Of a stretch of 32,769 nucleotides of DNA, positions 19,101 to 25,205 are shown in pieces. The notes beneath the pieces were generated by a model that saw nothing but the letters and a program-made list of their open reading frames with translations, ran no database searches and was not told the DNA's origin. The position numbers were made by a program, and so were the translations under genes. Source of the stretch: Phycisphaerales bacterium (GTDB lineage: Bacteria; Planctomycetota; Phycisphaerae; Phycisphaerales; SM1A02); contig JAKVBU010000029.1 in the NCBI GenBank assembly GCA_022446885.1, forward strand, positions 1 through 32,769. Reading direction: 5' to 3'. Numbering within the stretch: the first letter of the stretch is position 1; the number at the start of each line of letters is the position of its first letter.

Positions 19101-19185
19101 CTTCGATCTGAACATCTACGTGCGCTACAGCCAGATCAGTGGAGAGACCTCCGCCGGGGTGAGCATTGGCCAGACACGATTCTGA
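16168..19185 (+). CDS. lptD: LptD-like (OstA/Imp) outer-membrane assembly protein
   Basis: 1005 residues from GTG 16168. A signal peptide (about 1-31, LTTLVVLAALAAPHLQASA) precedes a long OstA-like region (about 70-410), with repeats such as LSGDVIIDIAGWVFEAQ and VIADGAVSIEYRP that resemble the periplasmic jellyroll. From about 415 (MPVFWWPHFKG) to the end, alternating aromatic/polar strands resemble the LptD barrel, and the protein ends in GQTRF, with the C-terminal Phe typical of BAM-inserted barrels. In known bacteria LptD inserts lipopolysaccharide into the outer leaflet with LptE. The mature protein has no cysteine, so no disulfides like those of E. coli LptD. No other lpt gene is in the window, so the substrate is inferred. 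Confidence 0.82.
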   Translation: MQRLTAALVNARCLTTLVVLAALAAPHLQASADVPALSGRSLGGFLIPVEPREGEISLRSLSAWRWKVDDTQRLLLSGDVIIDIAGWVFEAQTAVVWIDRVATAEGDVTQVAVYLPKVRPGTQSTSGSTRGRNLLVVGTVKGRTLLDTALIRDGQPPAGTLAVQRGEKRLAEWVARTRSNPPPLDHHPTLADEGEPDVAPGELPVEGTLSTTARSPWLRRPGATIAFSADEVELGGGEDDATVIADGAVSIEYRPVSSGDAWGRVRLSAERAVVFLEPGTLRDVAGRDFKAEDVRGVYLEGGVIAVAERDDYEVRAPRMYYDFETDRAIMVDAVLRTYDRRRRAPVIARASELRQLAENQWAGETMVLSASSFATPTLALAAQRATLKRTPATVDETGMPVAASVEVESWNNTIDAGGMPVFWWPHFKGGPQDIPLRGTKSGWGRYKGAIVETTWDVRALLGLEPVAGDDLEMELDGWSKRGVGGGINWSRTKGDTRLRLKLYGLTDSGTQRTASGVEQDVPTHQRYEGLWESTTQLSPQWMLQTQVSKFSDSTFVSAWRMQDFLNRREYETSAFLRWQEDEHQFSLLAKYDLNGFMSNSWLLASKGFSLDEMPRAAYRFFGLDLFDTITWSGDVVFSRFKANITNGTAAENGARNQAFIDPTTGRPINNNQQIAQTLHDAYIQDKWAMRLISNHHIAAPMQFGAFSVTPFTAFQGQSFVNTEAQLADNAENQRLIGGAGVTVATTLNRVWNDVEHRVLDLHRMRAIVEPSFTAWYAGSNFNPADDGVNPQYDPWIDDTSRGGAIRVGLRSTLQTMRGGPGQWFDVDWLKMDFGAVLTRGASQRRYPTPQWFAANPLFSQLGNFADGRLRWQLGEGVAMISEGVWDFDEGRFTRNSAGVELRHTPRFDTMIEYRYIEVPEAFLAANPTALDAARGQLLALRSQYEVGDLYRVSVQPMWNFSENDFQAFGASVTRKLPDFDLNIYVRYSQISGETSAGVSIGQTRF

Positions 19186-20047
19186 TTGCCGTCTGGGCAT
19201 CATCGGTGGAACCGGGCTCGGCGATGCACTGCGGACCCAGTTGCAGGATGTTCAATCGCTCGACATCAACACGCCATTTGGCCCGCCCGCGGCAGCGCTC
19301 GTGCGCGGATCGCTCGAAGGTACCGAGGTGGTCCTTGCAACTCGTCATGGGGAGGGCCACCGATTTGGGCCGACGCAAGTGCCATATCGAGCCAACATCG
19401 CGGCCCTGAAACTCGCTGGGTGCACACACGTGGTCGCCTCGGGCGCCACTGGATCACTTCGAGAGATCGTTCAACCAGGAAGTGTGATGCTGGTCGATCA
19501 ATTCATCGACCGTACCGTGCACCGGCCACGCACCTTCTTCGACGACGCTGCCATTCATGTTGATTTTGCTCAGCCCTGTTGCCCCGTAATGCGACGTTGG
19601 CTGCAGGATGCGGCTGATCGGCTTCCAGACCTGCAGGTACACCCGCAGGGCACCTACGTCTGCATGGAAGGCCCTGCGTTCTCAACGCGGGCCGAGTCAC
19701 GCATGCACCAACTGCTCGGCGGAGACGTCATCGGTATGACTGCCATGCCAGAGGCCCGCCTTGCCCGCGAAGCTGAACTGCCATACGCCTTGGTCGCTCT
19801 ACCCACCGATTTTGACGCGTGGAAGGACGACAATGAGTCGGTCGGCGAGACCATCATCGCCAACCTCCAGCGAGCGACGATGGCGGCCCTCGCAATCATC
19901 ACCGAAGCCATTGGGGACACGAGCCTCCTGCAGCAGGCGGCCAGCCCCGCATCGACCGCCTTGGACGGCGCCATCTGGACTGCCCCAGACTCGATGGGAA
20001 GTGAGTCAGCCCACTGGTTGAGACTGCTGCGACCCAGCGACGGCTGA
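19166..20047 (+). CDS. mtnP: S-methyl-5'-thioadenosine phosphorylase
   Basis: Phosphorolysis of methylthioadenosine to adenine and methylthioribose 1-phosphate in methionine salvage. 293 residues from TTG 19166, which overlaps the lptD end by 20 nt and follows GGGGTGAG. Seen: LGIIGGTGLGD (phosphate loop), TRHGEGHRFGPTQVPYRAN, ASGATGSLRE, YVCMEGPAFSTRAES, GMTAMPEARLARE (Met191) and TDFDAWKDD (Asp215, Asp217). Asp rather than Asn at the base-contact position favours a 6-aminopurine (adenosine) substrate over inosine. It is the last gene of the ribH run, ending 5 bp from convergent rsmA. Confidence 0.9.
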   Translation: MARHDSDCRLGIIGGTGLGDALRTQLQDVQSLDINTPFGPPAAALVRGSLEGTEVVLATRHGEGHRFGPTQVPYRANIAALKLAGCTHVVASGATGSLREIVQPGSVMLVDQFIDRTVHRPRTFFDDAAIHVDFAQPCCPVMRRWLQDAADRLPDLQVHPQGTYVCMEGPAFSTRAESRMHQLLGGDVIGMTAMPEARLAREAELPYALVALPTDFDAWKDDNESVGETIIANLQRATMAALAIITEAIGDTSLLQQAASPASTALDGAIWTAPDSMGSESAHWLRLLRPSDG

Positions 20048-20052
20048 TGTCT

Positions 20053-20859
20053 CTAGCGGCAGGCCTCAGCCAGCCGCTCCAGTTCGTCGATCGACAGTGT
20101 CTCGGCTCTTCGAGCGCCATCGACCCCGGCCGCTTCAACCACGGCTGAGCCCAGCGTCGAGCCCAACTGCTTGCGACGAGCAGAGAAGAGCTTGTTGACG
20201 AATGCCGCAAACGCTTCTGCATCAGGGCCGGGCATGCGATCGGGTTCGATTGCCACCATTGCGCTCGTCACCCCCGGACGCGGCCAGAAACACCCAGGCG
20301 GCAACACGCACAGTCGTCGCACGCTGCAGGTGCGACGGACATGCACCGACAGCGGCCCCCAGGCCCGAGTTCCAGGTTCGGCCGTGAGCCGATCGCCGAC
20401 TTCCTTCTGAATCGTCACGTACTGCCCAAGGCAGGCACCATGATGCATGGCCAGCGTGCACATGAGCGGGCTCGCCGCTTCATAGGGCAGATTGGCCACC
20501 AACTTGAAGGAGCGGTCGCCCAGTTGCTCCACGAGGGCCTGCGACAGCAGTCTTCCCGAGCCGAGGCAGTCGCCTTCGACCAACTTGATCCTGTCGCCCA
20601 GTCGTTCCCGCAACAACGAGGCCAGATCGCGATCAAGTTCGCAGGCCACAACCTCTGCGCCGCGCTCCAACAGCGCCTCGGTGAGCACACCTGTGCCTGG
20701 GCCGACTTCGAGGACGAGATCACCCTCGCTCAACGCGGCAGCATCGAGCAAGGTGTCGATCTTGGACGGATCTATGAGAAAGTTCTGGCCAAATCGCTTG
20801 CGGGGACGGAGCCCTCGCGCGGCCAGCATCGCCTTGATCTGGGAAACGGTTTGACTCAC
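20053..20859 (-). CDS. rsmA: 16S rRNA dimethyladenosine (A1518/A1519) transferase RsmA (KsgA)
   Basis: Dimethylates two adjacent adenines in 16S helix 45 late in 30S assembly. 268 residues from GTG 20859. Seen: RPRKRFGQNFLID at the start, the SAM motif LEVGPGTGVLT (about 50-60), ACELDRDLA, and the catalytic NLPYEAASP (123-131), where the family usually has NLPYNISTP. The C-terminal helical domain follows. It is 16 bp downstream of efp in the rny-efp-rsmA run. Confidence 0.95.
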   Translation of the reverse strand: MSQTVSQIKAMLAARGLRPRKRFGQNFLIDPSKIDTLLDAAALSEGDLVLEVGPGTGVLTEALLERGAEVVACELDRDLASLLRERLGDRIKLVEGDCLGSGRLLSQALVEQLGDRSFKLVANLPYEAASPLMCTLAMHHGACLGQYVTIQKEVGDRLTAEPGTRAWGPLSVHVRRTCSVRRLCVLPPGCFWPRPGVTSAMVAIEPDRMPGPDAEAFAAFVNKLFSARRKQLGSTLGSAVVEAAGVDGARRAETLSIDELERLAEACR

Positions 20860-20875
20860 CGACCGGTGGCCATGC

Positions 20876-21448
20876 TCAGGCCTTTCCCATGTAGTCGCCC
20901 GTCTCGGTACTGATCTTCACGACCTGCCCGATTTCAATGAATGGAGGCACCCGAACTCTGGCCCCCGTCTGAACGGTGGCTTCCTTGAGCTGGTTCGTGG
21001 CCGTCGCACCCTTGGGCTGAGGTGCCGTATCCGTAACCTCAAGTTCCACGCTCGGTGGCAGTTCGACACCGAGCACCCGACCGTCGAACACCATCACGAT
21101 GCACTCGAGATTCTCCAACAGCCACTGAGACTGATCGCCCAACGCGTCGGCTTCGATTTCCGTTTGATCGTAGGACTCCTGATCCATGAAGACATAGGGG
21201 CCCTTGCCATGGCCTGATGCGTCGTAGAGATACTGCATCGTCCGTCGGTCGATGGTCACGTCCTCGAGTTTGTCAGACGAGTTCAGTCGATTGACCTTGA
21301 TGGTGCCGGTGTCCACATTTTTCATGCGGGCCTGTACATACGCGGGGCCTTTGCCAGGCTTCACGTGCTCGGTTGACAGCACAACCTGCAACTGACCCTC
21401 GTACATGAGGGCTTGGCCTCGCTTGACATCGGTCGCCTTGATAGGCAT
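20876..21448 (-). CDS. efp: Translation elongation factor P
   Basis: Relieves ribosome stalling at polyproline. 190 residues with the three beta-barrel layout: KOW-like N-domain with HVKPGKGPAYVQARMKN, OB domain with YLYDASGHGKGPYVFMDQESYDQ, and C-terminal domain with GATATNQLKEATVQTGARVRVPPFIEIGQVVKIST. The loop-tip residue is Lys33 in PGKG, the site modified (lysylation or other) in many bacteria; no modifying enzyme is in the window. AGGAG lies 9 nt before the ATG. It is 22 bp downstream of rny. Confidence 0.96.
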   Translation of the reverse strand: MPIKATDVKRGQALMYEGQLQVVLSTEHVKPGKGPAYVQARMKNVDTGTIKVNRLNSSDKLEDVTIDRRTMQYLYDASGHGKGPYVFMDQESYDQTEIEADALGDQSQWLLENLECIVMVFDGRVLGVELPPSVELEVTDTAPQPKGATATNQLKEATVQTGARVRVPPFIEIGQVVKISTETGDYMGKA

Positions 21449-21470
21449 TCGTCGAATCTCCTGATGCCCA

Positions 21471-23096
21471 TCAACGGGCAGTTGCTTCAGCTCGTGTCTC
21501 GCGGAGCACGGTTACCTTGACCTCACCGGGAAACGTCATTTCCTGTTCGACTCGGGCAGCAATTCGCTCTGCGATATCGAACGCTCGATCATCACTGCAG
21601 CGTCTCGAGTCCACGATAACACGCACTTCTCGGCCGGCCTGCACAGCGTAGGCCTCCTCCACCTCATCCAACTCTGTGGCCAGCGCCTCCAACTGCCGCA
21701 GACGCTGCACATACTGCTCCATCGACTCACGGCGGGCACCTGGGCGAGCCCCGCTGAGGGCATCGGCCGCCATCACGATTGGCGTGTACGGAGAAGTCGC
21801 GGGGATGTCGCCGTGATGACCACCGACCGCATTCAGCACGGCCTCATCTTTCTCGCCATTTCGACGACAGAACTCCATCCCGATGGCCGGGTGGCCACCC
21901 TCGACCTCGTGGTCGAGCGCCTTGCCGATGTCGTGCAGCAGACCGCATCGCCTTGCCAACGCCCCATCCAGACCGAGGCAGTCAGCAATGACCTGACTCA
22001 GACAGGCCACCTCGACTGAGTGCCGCAGCACGTTCTGACCGTATGAAGTTCTGAAGTGCAGCTTCCCCAGCGCCTCGACCAGGGGCTTGCTCAAGCCTCT
22101 GATGCCGCACTCCACGATGGCTTCGTCCCCCTTTTCGACGATGCGTTCCTCGACTGAGGCCCGCACTGACTCAACGATCTCCTCGATTCGACTGGGCTGC
22201 ACCCGACCGTCATCGACAAGTTTCTGCAGAGACTCGCCAGCGATGGTCCGGCGAATTGGATCAAAGCAAGACACCGAAATGATGCCGGGCGTGTCGTCTA
22301 CCAATACGTCGGCGCCAGTCGCCCGCTCGATGGCCCGGATATTGCGTCCCTCCCGACCGATCACCCGCCCCTTCATGTCTTCCGACTGGATGCGAACAGA
22401 TCGAACGGTGCTCTCGGCGACATGCTCCGCGGCGAACCGCTGCATGGCCATGAGCGTGATCTCTCGGCTCTCCTTCTTTGCGTCGGTCTGTGCCTGCTCA
22501 ACAATGCTCCGTCGTAGGGCCGCAGATGCATCTCGAGCCTCTTCCTCGACCCGTTCCAGAATCAAGTCTCGAGCCGCCTCCACCGTCATGTCGGACACCC
22601 GCTCCAACGCTCGCGTGATCTCCTGATCTCGGGCTTCGACTGCCTGAGCTCTCTCCTGAAGCTTCTTGCGGTCGGCCTCTACCTTGCCTCGAGCTGACTC
22701 GATCGCCTCTTGCTGGGCAACAAACTTCTCAAGCCTGCCCTCCAAGGCATCTTCGCGTCGCTGGAGCCTGTGCTGGGCCTGCTTCAGCTCGTCGCGATCA
22801 GAGGCCAGACGAGCCTCCACCTGTTCTCGAAGTGCGAGCGCGGCCTGTTCACCGCTGGCACGCGCAGCCTGCTCAAGGCTCTTGGCCTCAGCCTCTGCCT
22901 GCTTCAAGCTGCGGCTGGCTTCCTCTCGGGCTCGCTGCACCATGCCGGTGAGCCCCCATCGGAGCAGCGCCGCCCCTGCAACGCCCCCGATGATCAATCC
23001 GGCAAGCGCGACAAAGGCGATCGTCCAAACGTCTACGCCAGTCGGGACGGCTGCGGCCGGCAAACTGTCGATCGACTGAATGATGCGAAGGTGCAT
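21471..23096 (-). CDS. rny: Ribonuclease Y
   Basis: Membrane-anchored endoribonuclease that initiates mRNA decay in bacteria without RNase E. 541 residues from ATG 23096, preceded by CAGGAG at 7 nt; an in-frame ATG 21 codons upstream has no such site. A transmembrane helix (about 23-46) is followed by a long Gln/Glu/Ala-rich coiled coil (about 52-190), a KH domain with VIGREGRN (245-252), and an HD domain with LLHDIGKALDHE (His388, Asp389) and GGHHGDIPATSPYTPIVMAADALSG. First gene of the rny-efp-rsmA run. Its leader can fold into alternative hairpins (see the separate entries). Confidence 0.96.
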   Translation of the reverse strand: MHLRIIQSIDSLPAAAVPTGVDVWTIAFVALAGLIIGGVAGAALLRWGLTGMVQRAREEASRSLKQAEAEAKSLEQAARASGEQAALALREQVEARLASDRDELKQAQHRLQRREDALEGRLEKFVAQQEAIESARGKVEADRKKLQERAQAVEARDQEITRALERVSDMTVEAARDLILERVEEEARDASAALRRSIVEQAQTDAKKESREITLMAMQRFAAEHVAESTVRSVRIQSEDMKGRVIGREGRNIRAIERATGADVLVDDTPGIISVSCFDPIRRTIAGESLQKLVDDGRVQPSRIEEIVESVRASVEERIVEKGDEAIVECGIRGLSKPLVEALGKLHFRTSYGQNVLRHSVEVACLSQVIADCLGLDGALARRCGLLHDIGKALDHEVEGGHPAIGMEFCRRNGEKDEAVLNAVGGHHGDIPATSPYTPIVMAADALSGARPGARRESMEQYVQRLRQLEALATELDEVEEAYAVQAGREVRVIVDSRRCSDDRAFDIAERIAARVEQEMTFPGEVKVTVLRETRAEATAR

Positions 23097-23189
23097 CGGC
23101 GAACTCCTGAGGGCCAAACGCCTCCACCTCAATGCGGAGGCAGCAGGCAATGTGGACACGGAATTCTTGCGCCGGCCCTGTTGAGGGCC
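23097..23189 (-). promoter_or_regulatory. Structured rny leader with competing hairpins
   Basis: In mRNA direction: GGCCCT (23189-23184), loop CAAC, AGGGCC (23179-23174); then hairpin GCCTCC (23141-23136), 10-nt loop, GGAGGC (23125-23120); then a second GGCCCT (23115-23110) running straight into the Shine-Dalgarno CAGGAG (23109-23104). The AGGGCC strand is complementary to both GGCCCT copies, so it can form only one of two stems, and one of them abuts the ribosome-binding site. The pairings are read from the sequence; a regulatory role is inference. Confidence 0.4.
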
Positions 23190-23364
23190 ACATCACTTCA
23201 CCCCCCTCACCCCCCCCCCAGAGCCCTCCAACTCCACTCAGAGACTCGATCCAGAGCTCAGTTCCAAGCCCGAACCTTGATCCGGGCCCCCTCCCAACTT
23301 GATTGTGCGCGGGCAAGTCACCCGCGAGTGATCGCTTCGTGATGTCGAACCGGCCTTGAGGGCC
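23108..23364. repeat. Octamer TGAGGGCC repeated three times between rny and the permease
   Basis: Plus-strand copies at 23108-23115, 23182-23189 and 23357-23364; the last two extend to TTGAGGGCC. Each of these two is also part of an inverted repeat (GGCCCT-GTTG-AGGGCC at 23174-23189; GGCC-TTGAG-GGCC at 23352-23364). Three copies in 257 bp between divergent genes could be protein-binding sites or RNA-pairing elements. Confidence 0.4.
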
Positions 23365-23455
23365 CGGCCCGAGACAAACCCCGTGTCCTGGGGTTGATCG
23401 TGTCATTGAGCCACCCATGGGCCCGACCTGATCAGAGCGTACTATCGCTGGCGAC
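23190..23455. other. Intergenic region between divergent rny and permease
   Basis: Part of the 388-bp gap from 23097 to 23484, the longest non-coding stretch in the window. It holds two C-runs (from 23201 to about 23219), an inverted repeat CGCGGG-7 nt-CCCGCG (23308-23326), an inverted repeat ACCCC/GGGGT near 23377-23393, one TGAGGGCC copy, and a -10-like TACTAT at 23440-23445 facing the permease. No frame in it looks coding and no -35/-10 pair for rny is convincing. Confidence 0.6.
23440..23445 (+). promoter_or_regulatory. -10-like element before the permease leader ORF
   Basis: TACTAT (5 of 6 to TATAAT) ends 10 nt before the ATG at 23456. Initiation would leave only about 3-4 nt of leader before that ATG. 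No -35 of TTGACA type at 16-18 nt. Confidence 0.4.
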
Positions 23456-23488
23456 ATGAACCCGGTCAAGGCTCGATCACACGCATGA
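23456..23488 (+). CDS. Possible 10-codon leader peptide coupled to the permease
   Basis: ATG at 23456 opens a 10-residue frame (MNPVKARSHA) whose TGA stop overlaps the permease ATG as ATGA (23485-23488). It sits 10 nt after the TACTAT element. No Shine-Dalgarno is seen for it, and none for the permease outside this frame. It may serve only to deliver ribosomes to the permease start. It could equally be chance in a short interval. Confidence 0.3.
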   Translation: MNPVKARSHA

Positions 23489-25173
23489 CTAAAGGTGGCC
23501 TCAATCCCGTTCTGGAACGCTGTCTGGCCATCGCAGGCCGCCAGCAAGGTGGTCAGATCTTCCGTTTGGCCTTTCTCTGGACCACAGCTGCCCTGATTGT
23601 GGCCGGGCTCGTGCTCGTTCCGGGCCTGACTGGAGACGTTGACCCTCGGGCCCTGGCCGCTGGTGGCGGAAGGCTGCTTGAGCTGGTCGCCACGGCCCAA
23701 GTGGCAGCCGCCTGCATTCTGACACCGCTGTTCATGGCCTCTGCGCTCCAACGTGATGCGGATCCGACCAGTTGGGATGTCATGCGGTCCACCCCACTAC
23801 GACCATGGCGGATCATCACTGGGTTACTGGCCGGGCGGGCGATACCGGTGCTGGCACTGGTTCTTGCGACGCTCCCCCTTCTGTTGTTGCTGCGCGTGGC
23901 AGGCGGGGTGCCGTTGAAAGCCGTGCTGGCCTCCACTGCCATTGCGTTGGGAGTTACGTTCACCGCATCCACGGCCGCCGTCTTGTTCGCGGCGGCCCGG
24001 ATGGGGGCCAGGGCTGCAATCATGTCCTATCTGGTGCTGATCGCCGTTGCACTGTCGCTGACGTGGGGATTCGACATGGCCGTCGCCTCAACGCCCGACG
24101 CCTCCGGCCTGCGAAGCATGAGCGTCTTTACCGCGCTCAATCCGTTTCTCGTACTCGATACACAGCTGCGGCCGGGGGCCTTCGCAGAGTCGATCGGGTG
24201 GTGGAGTGGCTCCCCACTACGGTCCTTTCTGCTGTTGTGCGGCGCGATCTCAGTGCTGTGCTGGGTGCTCGCTCTGGCTCTTTCGCTGCGAGATACACCG
24301 TGGCGGTTGCCCCAGCGAAAGAGCGGCCGCGCCCACCGCCCCATCGGTCGCCACCCGATCGCTTGGCGTGAGTCGAGCGGTCGCCCGCATGCGGGCGTCA
24401 CCACGACCATTCGATGGACGCTGGCTGCGCTGATTCTCATCGGCGGCTGCACGCTGGCACTGTTGGCGATTGAGGCTGCAACCGCCCGCGCCCTGCTGGC
24501 AGCACTGCTCGTGGCCGCGGGCGGTGGGCTGTTCACAGTAGGCACGCTCACGGCGGCTGCAGCCGTCGCTAGAGAGCGAGATGATCGAACACTTGACCTG
24601 CTCCTGACCACGCCCCTTGACGGGCGAGACTACCTGCGCGGGAAGATCACGGGGCTGGCTGGTCTGCTCTGGCCACCGACTGCGGCAACAGTTGTTGTCG
24701 CGCTGATCGCTGCACTACTCACCGTCGCGATCCCTCCCTCTGACGATCAAGCGCTTGCTCCAATGCCGTGGGCAGCGCTCCTCGCCTGCGGCCTGTCGCT
24801 TCCGGGGCTGTTGGCGCTGGGGCTGGCAGTCGGTCTCGCATGGTCGGTGCGCTCACGTCGCTGGACAACTGCAGCAGCAGCCAGCTTGACCATCTCGGGT
24901 GTGTTCGTTGTGGGCCTGACTGCGATGGTGGCCGCCATCGCCGGCGATGTAGGACAGCTCGGCACCGCCCTGCTGGGCTTCAACCCTCTACTGAGCCCCG
25001 CAGTGGCAGCTGATGCAGATGCCTGGCTCGGGCCCGGTGACGAGGCGACCTTTGCGCTGATCACAGGCGGCTGTGTCGGTGCAGTCGTCTTGAGCAGCGC
25101 CGCCGTGATCGTGTTCAAGACGACGGCGCAGACGTTCACACCGACCGTTCGCCGGCTCGCCGGCCTCGACTGA
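23485..25173 (+). CDS. ABC-2-type transporter permease with duplicated halves
   Basis: 562 residues, with about 12 hydrophobic segments in two sets. Each half has the cytoplasmic signature common in ABC-2 permeases: SWDVMRSTPLRPWRIITG near 97-113 and RTLDLLLTTPLDGRDYLRGK near 368-387. This indicates fusion or duplication of a six-helix unit. A basic hydrophilic linker (about 274-310) lies between them. Substrate unknown. No ATP-binding subunit is adjacent on this strand; upstream is divergent rny and downstream is convergent pdhC, so the ATPase must be encoded elsewhere. No Shine-Dalgarno is obvious. Confidence 0.8.
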   Translation: MTKGGLNPVLERCLAIAGRQQGGQIFRLAFLWTTAALIVAGLVLVPGLTGDVDPRALAAGGGRLLELVATAQVAAACILTPLFMASALQRDADPTSWDVMRSTPLRPWRIITGLLAGRAIPVLALVLATLPLLLLLRVAGGVPLKAVLASTAIALGVTFTASTAAVLFAAARMGARAAIMSYLVLIAVALSLTWGFDMAVASTPDASGLRSMSVFTALNPFLVLDTQLRPGAFAESIGWWSGSPLRSFLLLCGAISVLCWVLALALSLRDTPWRLPQRKSGRAHRPIGRHPIAWRESSGRPHAGVTTTIRWTLAALILIGGCTLALLAIEAATARALLAALLVAAGGGLFTVGTLTAAAAVARERDDRTLDLLLTTPLDGRDYLRGKITGLAGLLWPPTAATVVVALIAALLTVAIPPSDDQALAPMPWAALLACGLSLPGLLALGLAVGLAWSVRSRRWTTAAAASLTISGVFVVGLTAMVAAIAGDVGQLGTALLGFNPLLSPAVAADADAWLGPGDEATFALITGGCVGAVVLSSAAVIVFKTTAQTFTPTVRRLAGLD

Positions 25174-25185
25174 GGCCCAACGCCA

Positions 25186-25203
25186 GCGAGCGCCCAGGCT
25201 CGC
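25186..25203. terminator. Hairpin between convergent permease and pdhC
   Basis: GCGAGC, 6-nt loop, GCTCGC in the 32-bp gap between the two convergent stops. A short symmetrical stem could act for both strands, but there is no T-tract on either side, so intrinsic termination is doubtful. Confidence 0.25.
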
Positions 25204-25205
25204 AG

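Noticed and set aside
22710-23342. 210-codon plus-strand frame across the rny start and leader
   Set aside because: Half is antisense to the rny coiled coil and the rest is Pro/Arg/His low-complexity from GC-rich non-coding DNA.
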